Source of the DNA: Zhengitettix transpicula
Lineage: Eukaryota; Arthropoda; Insecta; Orthoptera; Tetrigidae
Length of the DNA stretch: 64,000 nt
Assembly: GCA_037074705.1 (NCBI GenBank)
Contig: CM073591.1
Coordinates: forward strand, 180,817,432-180,881,431
Direction: 5' to 3'
Below, in pieces: positions 46,005-58,432 of the stretch. A program made the position numbers and the translations under genes. Below the pieces are notes generated by a model. That model saw only the letters and a program-made list of their open reading frames with translations. It searched no databases and was not told where the DNA came from. Positions within the stretch are counted from its first letter, which is position 1; each line of letters opens with the position of its first letter.

Positions 46005-48512
46005 CTAGCTGGGTGCCCGGCGTTGCCCGAGATGTCGTTTATCCATAACCCCCGATTTGACTCCAATCTAAGTAGCTTCTGCGTTATTTTATGACACAAC
46101 TCGACCCCTATCCCCAAATATGTTCACCTCCCATTCCGAAAGAAGTTGAACTCATTGACCCTGAAATAGTTTCATTGAACGAATATATCGTCGTTTTAAC
46201 ATGTTTGAAAATTTCCAGCCCCGCTACAGTAGGTTAAACAAAGAAAAATTTCCACGCAAAAATCGGTCGGAAACATCGTTTGAAAATTTCTACCCCCGTC
46301 CAGGCCCCTTCCCTCCCACACCGCGCGTTATTCAGTTTGTCACAATAAAACTCATCGACATCCATAACCACAAAATTTTGGTCTATTCGCGATATTTTCA
46401 TGTAACGAAACACCAAACGCCACCCCAAAGCGTGCTCCCCTTCTATGGCGATAGAGATTGAAATTATTCACAGAGAATATCGACCTTAATATAATGAATT
46501 TAAATTATACCGAAAAATATATATTGGACGCAAATGTGGGCCGATTAACATGTTTGAAAATTTTTATCTCTCTTCAGTCCCACTCGTGGGGGTTAAACTG
46601 CAAGTTGAATGTCATAATTAATCTCAGCGGCATCCATAACCTCATATTCGATTCCTATATCGGTTCTGTGTGTTATTTTTATGTAATGAAACCTACCCTT
46701 CATGGTTCTTTCCTCTCGAGTCGATAAGGGTTCTAATTATACACAGAATATATTAAAAAATATTATTAGTGTCATTAACACCGCTAAATATTTATTTGAC
46801 GTAACTATCGATAGGTTAACATTTTTTAATATTATACCCCCACCCACGTCCGCCCAGCCCCACTCACCCTCGCTCGCCTCTACGCGTTAACCAGGTTGTC
46901 ATAAATAAATTCAGCAACATCCATAACCCCGATTTTTCTCGAATCTCGGTTGTTTTCGCGTTATTTTCTTGTAACACCCCTCCACACCTACCCGTGCTCG
47001 CCTTACAAACTGAAAGTTGTTAAAATTATACAAAAATAAAGTTGTAGAAATACTATCAATCAAATTAATGCTAAAAATAATTATTAAAAGCAAGTACGGA
47101 ACTCGATTACATGTTTCAAAATTTCCACCCTGAAAACCCCGTCCCTTGGCGTTAAATGGCGAATTTAATGTCATAATTATACTCAGCGGCAACCATAACC
47201 CTGGATTCGACTCTAATCTCGATTGTTTTTGCGATATTTTTTTGTAATGCCACTCCACCACCAACCCTAAGGGCAGCTCCCCTCCAAATCCTGAAAGGGG
47301 TTGAAATTATACACGGATACCATATAGAGAAATTTTATTAATCTCATTGATCCCGAAATATATCTATTCGACGCAATAAACGGCCTAAAAACATTATTTA
47401 CAATTTCTACCCCCACCCAACTCCTCTCACCACAGTCAACCCTCGAGCGTTGCCGAAATTGTCGTAAATAAACTAAACGTCAGGCATTACCTTTGATTTG
47501 ACTTGAATCTCGGTTGTTTTAGCGTTATTTTCTGTGAAACTCCCCTCCACCACCAACCGTAAGCGTTCAGCCCCTCCTGCTGCAAGTGGTTGAAATTTTA
47601 CACACATAACATGAGTATACTATCAAACTAATTAACCCTAAATACATTTATATTAACGCTAACATCGGCCGTAATTTCATGTTTTTAAATTTCAACCCCC
47701 GTCCCCCTCCACCCCTCGAGGTTAAATGGTCAATTGATTGTCAAAATTAAACTCACCGACATCCATTACCCTGGATTTGACACCTATCTCGGTTGTATAC
47801 GCGTTATTTTCTACTAACACTCGTAAGAGTGCTCCTTTCCTATAGTAAAAAAGGGTTGAAATTATACTTATATAACATCAATTAACCCTAAATACATTTA
47901 TTCAACGCTAACATCGGCCGTAATTTCATGTTTTTAAATTTCAACCCCCGTCCCCCTCCACCCCTCGAGGTTAAATTGTCAATTGAATATCAAAATTAAA
48001 CTCACCGACATCCATTACCCTGGATTTGACACCTATCTTGGTTGTATACGCGTTATTTTCTACTAACACTCGTAAGAGTGCTCCTTTCCTATAATAAAAA
48101 AGGGTTGAAATTATACTTATATAATATCTGTAGAAACAATATGAATCTCTTTGACCACAAAAAATTTTTATCCGCCTAAAATATCTGCAATATTAGCAAG
48201 TTTGAATATTTCCACCCCCACCCGTAAGGGTGCTCCTTTCTCATGCCGAAGGGGGTGAAGTTATACACAAACAGCATCCAGAAAAACACTAACAAATCCA
48301 ATTACACCGACAAATAATTACTCAACGCAAATATTGACTGTTTTAACCTGTTGTTTTTATTAATTTACAACCCCGCTACCCTCGCCAAGTCTTATCCCCA
48401 CAGTTTTTCCAGATTTTTAAGAATATGTCTACCCAGGATTATTGCAATTTATCCACAAGTTTAATTGTTTATAAATAATGTACAAACATACATGATTTTT
48501 TCTTACATAGGC
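46005..48512 (-). mobile_element. Nonautonomous Helitron with internal tandem array
   Basis: The 3' end on the reverse strand is ...GGGCACCCAG then CTAGT (CTAG = 46008-46005). It is preceded by the hairpin CTCGG-GCAACG-CCGGG. The interior, 46040-48400, is about nine diverged units of 250-290 bp, each with CC-rich, GTTAAAT, CATCCATAACCC and TCGGTTGTTTTCGCGTTATT-type blocks. The 5' region (48415-48512) ends in an AAATAATGTACAAACATAC stretch and TTTTTTCTTACATAGG, a mutated form of the family 5' end. No Rep or helicase coding is seen. Confidence 0.75.
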
Positions 48513-48934
48513 AACTGAGTGCAGGGTTTTTATTTATATTGCCCTGGTAGAGAAATAATTGTATATGGTTAATGGTTAACACGTGATGTAACTGGCATAA
48601 GACCATCACATATTAACCCCTTTATGGATAAAACCCAACATATTAATGAATCTGTCTCTAATTCTTATCCAAATGACTTAATATTTTTGACTATGACATA
48701 TCTCAGAAAACAAAATTATCACCATTCGGTTCTATATGTATAGTTAATTATGTTTTTACTCTTCAGTATGGATTTATCAGCTTCAATAATTAGAACTGAC
48801 TTACCTAACATCGCATATATTAATCTCAATCAGATGAACTTTTGACGTAGTGCACATTAATTTAGATTCCATATTTGGGAAGAGCTAGTTAAATTTACAT
48901 ATGTAATATTTTTCCATTTATGAGCTATTATGTA

Positions 48935-48970
<36 letters not shown>

Positions 48971-49489
48971 TTGTATTTATACAAATTTGGGAATTGTTTT
49001 AAATAATGTGTATGAATATGTTATATGAGAAACATCAAGGCAAAATCAGCTGTAAGCCCTATTTATTAAAAATGATAATGACCCTACCTAAAATATATAT
49101 ATATATATACATATTCAATATTATTATTCACTGTCAGCTACTTAGAGAAGGAAAAATACATCAAATTTAACAATGAACATATACATACAATACACAACAA
49201 TGCCATGATATGCACAGCAATTATGCAAAAAACTACAATTATATGAAGAGTGTATTAAATTTTGGTAAAAAGCTCTATATTATAAGCTTTCCATCGAATT
49301 TAAATATTTTGATTTTAATATATTCAAAAATAACTCAAAAAATAAAATATGTTATCACAATTATTCCCTCACAAAGAATTTAATCAGAAAAAATTTGTGT
49401 TAACCTAACCTGAAAATTTTGTTTAACGACACAAATTGCACGCAATAATTTGTTTACATTTATACAAATTTATAGAAATACGTTGCGTA
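48513..49489. other. AT-rich stretch with microsatellites only
   Basis: A (TA)n(TG)n tract lies at about 48939-48971 and a short TA tract near 49096. No coding frame or element is recognised. Confidence 0.4.
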
Positions 49490-50185
49490 AAGTATAATTA
49501 ATTGTACTTTTAATTCAATTTAAATGTTCCTATTTCTGTACATACCTTTGACTGATGGTGAATAACGACTATAAAAACTTTCGGAGTTCCGTACGTCATT
49601 TTCAATACTTTTATAGTTACAAACATATAATTCAGCAGTCGTACCTTAGACAAATCTTATTATCATCTGAAATATTATACAGGATACAATAGTACGTTAT
49701 ATTATGAAATTTTATAAATCTCGACCGACACACATTTGAATGTATTATAAGGCGCCATATTGGCTTTATCAAAGACAGCGAGATAATTAACTATTCCAAA
49801 TTACCTTTGCGCAAGTAAAGTGTTTCGTATTGTTTTTCATTACTATTCGATGGAGTTATACTGGAAAAAATTTTACTTTTTATTCAATCAAAATATTTCT
49901 GCTTTATTTCATTACGAAATACAGAACTATATTTAGGATGCGTCAATGTCTTGAAAACTTATGACGTCATCGTCTCGCGCAGTAATTTAACACTAATTCG
50001 TAACTTATTTCAATTATAATTATTTCCACGTTTATTCTAGGGGTTTCTCACCCCCACAGTACCGGTTCTCGATTTTGGCAGAATATATATACCATTTTTT
50101 GTTAAATTCTGTCCACGCGATAAAATTTGTATACAAAACAACGTAAATACAAACAAATATACACGCTATTTTATTATATAGAAGA
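49490..50185 (-). mobile_element. Compact Helitron copy, 3'-truncated
   Basis: It aligns with 52300-52998 over its length: TACCTTTGACTGATGGTGAA, GGCGCCATATTGGCTTTATC, TGTTTCGTATTGTTTTTCAT, TTCGATGGAGTTATACTGGA and GGGTTTCTCACCCCCACAGT. The 5' end is A|TCTTCTATATAATAAAATAG at 50185. It is inserted into the LTR-like copy to its right, at A|T. No CTAG end was found. Confidence 0.7.
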
Positions 50186-51011
50186 TTTGTGGCGTTAATG
50201 GTAAAATAAAATCTTTTATATTTTACAAACACTCAAATTTAATAACTCTTCTTCTCAGGGTCTTTACTGGGTTTGATAAGTTAGAACAATCAAGATTATA
50301 AATTAAATAATTAACAATTCAAATAAATTGAAACTGACGGAATACGAAATCTAACAAAATGAAAAGAAACGAAATCTGACTATACCCTTAATTACCGTTT
50401 ACAGAATTTAATTATTTTGGTTTGTACTTACAAATGTCCTGCTGGTACCAGACCTAACGTTTTAGAAGCTTGGGGACACAATTCACAAAAAAGGTCATTA
50501 ATCACAGACTCTACACTTGAACAAACACACGGTTGTATTTATTGGATTATTCCTCCAGGAACTCGATTATCTGCAACTCCGGTTAACCGTCGGACGTATT
50601 AAATTTCAATGCCGTTTTGCGGAAAATGTTATTTTGGAGCGCGTATGTATCTGAACGGGGCGCTAAACCTTTAGTTTCAGCTTTTCAGCTTTTTATATAA
50701 CTTGTCTCTCCGTCCAGATCTTTTACAAATGTAATGATTAACATATAAGTCTCTCAGTTGAATTACTAAGCTTGGACCACGCTGTTCGTACTTTTAAATT
50801 CTGCTCCCTCTCTCGACCATAAGATTCGCCAGACTGCAACCAACTACTTTCCGTACAATGTGCGCAGTTCACAACATTTGCCAGTCTGAGCGGCTCACAA
50901 CAAAGACCGTCAGACAAAGAGCTTGCCATCATTGTTATCCTTTAAGAATTTGTATCGCTGAACAATTCATTATAATTTAAACAATTAATGGCCTCCTTAA
51001 TTAGTATTACA
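50186..51011 (-). mobile_element. LTR-like element copy, interrupted by a Helitron
   Basis: On the reverse strand it starts TGTAATACTAATTAAGG at 51011. It contains GGTACCAGCAGGACATTTG, GTAAGTACAAACC, GTCAGATTTCGTTTC and AAACCCAGTAAAGACCCTGA. It ends at 50186 where the Helitron 5' end begins. Confidence 0.5.
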
Positions 51012-51279
51012 ATATAATAGTTTACATAAAACGCGAGTAAACAGTTTTAACGGAGAGACTCATATAATAATCGCAAAGTTGGAAGCAAAAGGTTTTGCTT
51101 CGCACAGACTGAACTAAATTTCGCATAGAGGCATCAAGGAGACCTAGGACCGAGGGCGACTGAGGGGTGGCAGATCCAAAGTTCCAGATGGCAGTGAACG
51201 AGACCATCGACCGAGTGTAGTAAAATTTTATTGTGTAGAATCAGTGAATGGCCTTTTTAGTGAGTGTTGTCCTCAAGCG

Positions 51280-51724
51280 CCAAGAATCATATCTGGTACC
51301 AGAAAGACGTGAGTAGAAATCAATTATTTTAAAATCTGTAAACGATGATTAACGGTAGAAGTCATATTTCGTTCGTTTTCCTTTTCATTTAGTTTCTTTC
51401 ATTTCGTTTATTTTCATATTGCATTAAGTTAGCTTCAATGAGTTTGAATTGTTAATGTTAGTTTATTAAATTGGATTGTTCTGAATATCAAACCCAGTAA
51501 TGACCCTGAGATAAAGAGAATTTCGACGTATTTGATTGTAAAATATGAAGTTGTATTTTTCCTAGAACGCCAAGAATTGCAAAATTTAAATAAAACATTT
51601 TTGTTAACTTGATGAAATGCGGCGTAAAAGATAGGGATTACAATTTGTACTTTCAAAGAATAAATTTTAAATCTTAATAATTTTGTTAATTAATTCTTTT
51701 AGTTAAGCCACCCTTTTAATTATT

Positions 51725-51727
<3 letters not shown>
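51280..51727 (+). mobile_element. LTR-like element copy, 3' part
   Basis: In plus sense: ATCTGGTACCAGAAAGACGT, GTAGAAGTCATATTTCGTTC, ATCAAACCCAGTAATGACCC, ending AATTATTACA at 51727 against a TA tract. The start is not clear; the copy may begin near 51012, head to head with the previous one. Confidence 0.45.
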
Positions 51728-51763
<36 letters not shown>

Positions 51764-51795
51764 GTGTGTGTGTGTGTGTGAGTGTGTGTGTATGT
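51728..51795. repeat. (TA)n(TG)n microsatellite
   Basis: A TA run is followed by TG repeats, abutting the ATTACA end of the LTR-like copy. Confidence 0.92.
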
Positions 51796-52210
51796 ATTAG
51801 TTTTACGTTCACACGCAGTAATTTTTATTTTTGCCAAGCACAGCAACAAGTTTTGGAGAGTCAGGGAAGGGAAGTGAAAATAGAATATTAGAGTCATAAA
51901 AGCCACAAATTGATTGAAATTCTCAAATATATGAAGTAATTAGTCACGGTCTCGATTAGACAAAACCGTTCCGTATTAAAACATTTTGTACATAAAACTT
52001 CTTGGAGTCGTTCAAGAGTGATAATATTATCACCAGTTATCTTTATTTTTTTTCCTTATGTCATGTTTCAAAACAAGATTATGTTATGACTCCTTCAAAC
52101 ACAAGAAAGCACTTCATGGGGTTTACATTGTAATTAATATTCTCTTGAATTAATTTGATCCTTCGATACAGTATATTTCATTACATATTCTAGGCTAATT
52201 TATTTTATCA

Positions 52211-52734
52211 CTAGCTGGGTGCCCGGCGTTGCCTGTGTACTTATTTATATAAACCCGAAAAAGTTTTTAATTCTGTATTAATTTTTAGTCAAGAAGTGAT
52301 TTAACCTAAATCTAAATATTCCTAGTTCCGTAATTACGTTTGACTGATAGTGCATTAAATGTATAAATACATTGAATTTTATTACATCAGTCCCAACAAA
52401 CATACCTCCGAATTTCTTTACGAATAGAATACTTAAATATACTCCATGAGTATTGCAGGATATAATTGTCCCTCAGTCTTCAGACATTACGAAAGATTAA
52501 ATTCATGAAATTGATAGCTAGATTCACAATGTAAACGCCATATTGGACTTAACTAATATGGCACGAAAATTAACTTACATTTTCAACAACGATCGTAAAG
52601 TATTTCGTATTGTTTCTTATTATCATTCGATGGAGTATTACTGGATAAAATTATACTTTTTATTCAATGAAAATAATTCTGCTTTATTTCATTATAAAAA
52701 AGGGTCTATTTCCTTTGTTCGTCGCATAGTAACG

Positions 52735-52770
<36 letters not shown>

Positions 52771-52998
52771 GTGACGTCTCTTGGCGCGTAGATATTTAAC
52801 ACAAAATTATCACGTTTTTCAATTATAATTCTTTCTACCTTTATGCTAAGGGTTTCTCACCCTCACCGTACCGTTTCTCGTGTTTTTAAGAATATATGTA
52901 CGAAGTTTCGTTACAATCTGTCCACGCGTTTAAATTTTTATCAAGATTAACGTAAATACATACATACATACAAATATACATCCTTTTCATTATATAGA
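52211..52998 (-). mobile_element. Compact nonautonomous Helitron, both ends present
   Basis: The reverse strand runs from A|TCTATATAATGAAAAGG at 52998 to GGCAACGCCGGGCACCCAG and CTAG at 52211, 788 bp. The 3' hairpin is weaker than in the other copies (GCAACG loop kept, left stem changed). It lacks the ~280-bp tandem units. A (TC)n run at 52734-52763 is internal. No coding capacity. The host dinucleotide at the insertion is A|T. Confidence 0.8.
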
Positions 52999-53289
52999 TA
53001 TGTCCTGCGTAAATACCTTCAAAAAAATAAAAGGATCTATTTGCAATTCCAAAGAAGTTTTGTGATTCCGTGGATTCCTACTCAGAGTCTATTTCATCCA
53101 TCCATAGCCCTTGTTTCTAGCTGTAATTTAAGAATATTTCTGAATTCTTTCATAATCCATTAACTCCTTATTAATTCCTTCCCGATACGATTTTTACAAA
53201 TCTTTCCCAACACTTTTTTTTATACTTTATGGCGTTACTTGCGCCGTAGTAAAATTGTAATAAATAGCAATGATCGCTTTTTTATAAGT

Positions 53290-53895
53290 AAGTAGGAGGT
53301 AAAACGCAACTTTTTATATTCCTTCTGGCCGGTTCGTTATTGTGTGCTCAAAGTTTAGTCCGTTTCTTTCTATTTGTCAAAGTCTCTAACTCATTTTGCG
53401 CAAGTCTAAAATATGATTTCATTGTTATATTCAGAATTTTGTACAGTGCCTGAATGTGTTCATTTCTGTACGGATCCTGCCCATACTCCAGAACAAGTCG
53501 CACTTAAATATCTATAAGCAACGACCCTAGAGTTTCTGAAGCTTTTCTTTATCATCTGCGTAAGAAGTTTAGTGCTTTCCATCCCTTATTGACCATTGAA
53601 TTTACATGTTTCGTCCTCGATAGATCATTAATAAATGTTACAGCTATTGGATGTTACTATTATTCGTCTCTTAGTTTGTAATTTGCACCCTCAACACTTT
53701 TCTGCCTCGATGCATTGAGTTTCATTTAATTTTACATGAATTATTTTAATGTTTTGTCTAAATTCTATTGAAGAGCATTAACGTCGTCGTTTGCCCGTTT
53801 AATTTCGTCGTCCGCGAAGAGTTTTACAAAATTGTTAATATAAGCTAGAAGCATTTAAGGCTCTTTAACTCTTCCCTGGGGTACGCCGGAAGTTA
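53290..53895 (-). pseudogene. LINE RT fragment (motifs B to thumb), cut by a mariner
   Basis: The reverse strand from 53895 reads TSGVPQGRVKEP (RT block S-G-V-P-Q-G), LAYINNFVKLFADDE (motif C F-A-D-D) and ALQ.NLDKTL. Then HVNSMVNKGWKALNFLRRM and KKSFRNSRVVAYRYLSATC follow in shifted frames. This order is the CR1/jockey-group RT palm and thumb. Stops are frequent. Its 5' continuation is separated by the mariner at 53896-55152. Confidence 0.7.
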
Positions 53896-55152
53896 CCACT
53901 GTGATAAAAAAGTAAGGTGAAATTGTCATTTAAAACTCCCGGGTATTAGGAAGACAGGTAATTTTTTTCCCGAGGTTGGTAAGACTGTCTATAATATTTT
54001 AGAAGCGTCTGTATGTTAAAAGGTTTAATTATCTCCGAGTTACACTTGTGTTTGTAAACAACCCAAAGCGAATTTTACGATTTTTGCAATGGCTGATTTT
54101 GTTTGGGGAACGAATATTCTTGTGCGTAAACGTTGAAAATGTTTCGGAAGACCTTTGGTGATCAAACTATGGCACAAAAAAACGTTTATAAGTGGTACAA
54201 CGAGTTCAAAGAGGGCCGAGAACGCGTTGAATACGGACCGCGCTCTGGACGACCATCAACGTCTACCGACGAGGGCCACGCCCAAATAATCAAAGATTTG
54301 GTGCTTGAAAATCGTGGATGAACAATTAGAGATCTCGCTAATAGTGTTGGAATATCATTTGGCTCAGCCCAAACCATTTTGAAGAATGTTTTGTGTCTCG
54401 ATTGGTGCCGAAATCGCTCAATTTTTGGATAAAAAGCGTCGCGTTGATGTGTGTGAAACTTTGCTGTCTGACTATTAGGACCACTTGAAATGCATCATTA
54501 CTGGAGACGAGACTTGGATTTACGCATACGACCCTGAAACCACCGACCAATCCAGCGAATATCGTGGAAAAGGTGAAGCGAGACCGAAAAGACCACGGCA
54601 AAGTCGATCGATAATCAAGGCCTTGTTGACAGTTTTATTTGATTATCGTGGTGTGGTGCACTATGAATTCCTTCCCCCGGGCCAAACTGTCAACAAAGAA
54701 TATTATTTGAGCGTTATGCGTGAGGCTATTCGTCTGAAACGACCGGAATTATGGGCGAACAACTCTTGGTTCCTTCATCACGATAATGCACCATGTCATA
54801 CTGCATTGGTTCTTCGCGACTTTTTTGCCAAAAACTCGACTCATATGGTTCTGCACGCACCGTATTCGCCTGATTTGGCTCCGTGCGACTTCTGGCTATT
54901 CAGCAAACTCAAAAGGCCAATGCGGGGACGCCGTTTTGACACGATTGAGGAGAAAAAAACCGAATCGAAGAAGGTCTTGAAGGCTATACCGGAAAAAGAC
55001 TATTCCGACTGTTTTGAGGACTGGAAAAAGCGTTGGAAAAAGTGCGTTTTTTCGGACGAGGATTACTTTGGAGGGGATGAAATTGATTTGGAAGAATAAA
55101 TAAAGAATTTATATTTTATAAATAAATTCACCTTACTTTTTGTTCGCAGTGG
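53896..55152 (+). mobile_element. Mariner (D34D) transposon, complete ends, inactive transposase
   Basis: The inverted termini CCACTGTGATAAAAAAGTAA and CCACTGCGAACAAAAAGTAA match at 23 of 26 positions and are flanked by TA on both sides; length 1257 bp. The transposase runs from ATG 54089 to TAA 55097-55099 with helix-turn-helix blocks (VYKWYNEFKEGRE, PRSGRPSTST), GDETWIYAYDPET and HHDNAPCHTA...APYSPDLAPCDF. The second and third Asp are 34 residues apart. It is broken by a frameshift near 54120-54133, a TGA after ENRG (~54319), a frameshift near 54390 and a TAG near 54476. The catalytic triad residues remain. It is inserted in a LINE RT. Confidence 0.93.
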
Positions 55153-55154
55153 TA

Positions 55155-55890
55155 TCGTATTATAACAAAATATTAAAACTCTACAGACAATTGCAAAAAT
55201 TAATCTTTTTTTTAAAATTTGTTTCTCACGAGTGTCTTCACGTATTAATATTTCTTAAGTAAATCGGACAGAAGTTATAGGTTGTTACCGCAACGGTTTA
55301 GGATATCAATCCAGTTATAATTCCTCCTTCGAGTTTTACTTTAAAATTCGTCACGAGTTGGTAATCTATCAAAGACGTCAGATTTGTTCTTTTCTTTACT
55401 GCCCGAAAACGACAGAAAGTATTCCGTTTCCGAAAACTGTCGCGTAATAAATAAAGACCGCGACGTGCGCGTGACAGTAAAAGTGCTAATGAATACTTGT
55501 ATCACAAAGATAATCCACTTTCGACCTTTCTTCCAAAGGACAAGCAATTATCGCTAAGTGAGCTGTGGGAACTGATTATCATCATTTAATGTGTTCTTGT
55601 TAACATATCGACTTATTTTGCAGCAAATTGTTGGGTTGTTCTTACGTCTTATCAAACCTGCCCTCGTTTCTTCCTAAAATACTCGTACATAACGGTATCA
55701 AAGATACAAACCCGTAATATATAAATACCTGACAACCAAGTCTCGGGGAACTGTATTGACAAAAGAAAAACCGTAGGACTATGGTGAGTAGTAGTTCGTA
55801 GTGGATAAAATGAATTTCTAAGTATATGTTTTCGTTGCAACAAAATTAGGTTCCCAATTGATCATGGTATTTAACTTAATTACATTCAGA
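55155..55890. other. Right flank of the mariner, nothing recognised
   Basis: Presumably this includes the upstream part of the LINE split by the mariner, but no RT motif could be read. Otherwise it is unassigned. Confidence 0.3.
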
Positions 55891-56112
55891 TCAATCGTGC
55901 GATTTATTATCAACTAACCAATTAGAAAATGTCACAATGCAAGCTACTTTAGAGATGAATGCTATTGTGGCCTCACGAATTTTTAACATGGTCTTCTTTA
56001 AAAGGAAGATGTCAAATGTGCCCACGTCTTGTGAATAGAGAGGTTGTGGTAACATTGGCACGTTTTCTTTCTCCAAGAAACCCCTTTTCTGACAGAAGTG
56101 TGCTCGAGGCAT
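55891..56112 (-). pseudogene. Mariner-like transposase fragment
   Basis: On the reverse strand a short frame reads KRGFLEKENVPMLPQPLYSQ followed by DVGTFDIFLLKKTMLK, a degraded form of the mariner block F-L-A-K-N-N...P-Q-P-P-Y-S-P-D-L-A-P-C-D-F-F-L-F. The preceding frame-shifted MEDNAS fits the H-D-N-A motif. Only this segment is recognisable. Confidence 0.5.
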
Positions 56113-57015
56113 TGTCCTCCATCACGTGTTGCAGAAGCGATGTATTTGCCGATGAAGTCGGACAGATATTCACTCACTTACTGTTCAGCATTGGCTGTAC
56201 GACGTGTGTCCTAGGTCATAGCGGTGATATGTCACAGTATAATACAAAAGTTGCCACCCTCTTGTTTGCAGACCTCGGACTTCTCGATCCAAACTTTCGT
56301 GGGCAGTTCCTCCAGTTGGCACAACACGGAAAACCACATTCGTTTCGTGTCAGAATATTTCGTCAGCAGTGATAATACATATGTGACTGTGTACCACCCT
56401 CCATCGAATTTTTATATCACGAAATATTTCTGTTAGGGAATATGCCAATAAAATGCATCAATTATCTGGACAGGCCTAAATGATTGTGAACAATGATCTT
56501 CACCGACGTTGATCCAATATTTCGGATCACCTCATGTCTCAAATGGATTTTTATGATATCCTCTGATTATTTTATTAACAGAATCTATGTTTTCCTAACG
56601 CACGGGACGACGTTCATCGTCAAGTGCCAGCCAAACAAGTTTCCAACTGTTGTCCCTAGAAGAGGCAAGGAGTTTCACCAAAAACACGAACCAAAGAAAT
56701 ATTGCATTCGTGGCATTTGAATTTTACAAAATATTACTGCACTGCGCCGGACTCAGCAATGTTTGTGCTTTCTAGTAGATGTTTCACATCGAGTGCCTGA
56801 ATGAGCAGCTGGTTGAGTTATCCTGAGGTGATGGTCTTTCACAAGGAGAGTATGTCCTACACTCATGTTTGTTTTATGACTATGTCCTGTTGTTTTGGAG
56901 GCCAGATAATCATGATAAATCATTTATTTACCCCCATAATGTGACTACATACGTAATATTCACTTGGACTTCTATACATACGATCTATTTACGAAGTGAT
57001 TTAAATTAGTTTCAT

Positions 57016-58272
57016 ATTGTATGAAAAGTTTCCGATCCAACAATGATAGAAGATATTTTTGAATTTTTTTATTTTATTTTTCAACATAGTCTCCTTGTAA
57101 TACTACACACTTCTCCCAGCGATGCTCGCATCTCTGTAATCCGTCCAAAAAGTACTCGGCGTTTTTCTCTGAAAAAATAAGTGTTCACGAAGGTGATTGC
57201 CTCTTTATTTGACGAAAATCTCTGTCCTCCGAGAGCAATTTTTAGATGAGGGAAGAAGAAGAAGTCTCTTGGGGTTAGATCTGGATGGTCAAGCAGTTCA
57301 AACCGTAATTCGCGGATTTTCGCCATGGCAACCGCTGAAGTGTGAGACGGTGCGTTGTTTTCGTGAAGCAGGATTTTCTTTTTCTGCAAATGTGGCCGTT
57401 TTTCCGCAAGTTCTGCCTTCAGCTTGTCAAGTAATGATGCTCCTGTAATGGTTTTTCCTTTATAAAGATAATCGATTAAAATAACTCCATGACTATCCCA
57501 AAAAACAGTCGCCATAACTTTCCCAGCCGAAGATACAGTTTTTACTTTTTTTGGAGCCGGTTCCCCCTTTGCAGTCCACTGTTTGGACTGTATTTTTGTT
57601 TCGGGCGTATAATGATGTATCCAAGTTTCATCTACAGTAATTAATCGGCGCCAAAACTCGGATTTATTGCACCTAAACTTCGCTAACAGAGCGTTGGAAA
57701 TGTTCATTCGAACACGTTTTTGGTCTAACGTGAGCAAACGCGGCACCCAACGCGCGGACAGCTTTCTCATGCCTAAATGTTGATTTAATATGTGACAAAC
57801 ACGTTCTTTTGACATGTTCATGTCCTCTGCTATCTCTCTCACTTTAATTCGGCGGTCGTGTAGCAACATTTGGAGAACTTTGGCCATGTTTTCGTCGGTA
57901 GTTGCAGTTTTTGGACGTCCCCAACGTTCATCGTCTCCCAAGCTCTTTCACCACGTTTAAATTCAGCTGCCCAAAATTTTACTGTGGTAAATGATGGTGC
58001 AGTGTCCCCATACACAGAATCCAACTCATCTTTGATTTGTGTAGGCGTATTGCCTTTCAAAAACAAATTTTTAATAACAGCTCGACACTCGATTTTATCC
58101 ATTTTCACAAAAACACTCACATCAAATCACTCAAACGATTGTTACATAACAACTGCGCGTCCAAAATGGCTTTGTTGAGTAACTGACAACAGATGAACAA
58201 CGAAATTCACTAGTATTTATTTACTAGTGCTGCCATCTTTACGTTGAGGTCGGAAACTTTTCAGACCATCCT
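57016..58272 (-). mobile_element. Second mariner transposon, inactive
   Basis: The transposase reads from MDKIE at 58102 (58120-57839 in one frame, 57941-57081 in another; shift near 57930). Recognisable blocks are GNTPTQIKDELDSVYGD, VKFWAAEFKRG, GRPKTATTDENMAKV, MSKERVCHILNQHLGM, WRRLITVDETWIHHYTPET and the end region HLKIALGGQRFSSN. The catalytic HQDN is HENN, and the PPYSPDLAP block is shortened to PDLTP, so both later active-site Asp regions are damaged. Terminal inverted repeats share GAAAAGTTTCCGA at 57023 and, reversed, at 58251-58263. Exact boundaries are approximate. Confidence 0.88.
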
Positions 58273-58432
58273 TATGTATGTCTATGAACTTCTACCTCCA
58301 TCATATTAGGTAATTGAATCATTTTTAAAATTGAATGTTTTGCTTCTGTGGACGAGGAATTATTAGACCCATTCCTCCCCGCCAGCTGACACATATTTTC
58401 CCTCATTACATCTAAGTTTCACACGTCTGCAG

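Noticed and set aside
46005..50185. One 4.2-kb Helitron spanning the whole interval
   Set aside because: A second 5'-end-like block at 48415-48512 shows that the array-bearing copy ends there; 49490-50185 is a separate compact copy.
55959..56372. 137-codon plus-strand open frame
   Set aside because: It overlaps a mariner-like fragment on the opposite strand and shows no protein family; treated as a shadow.
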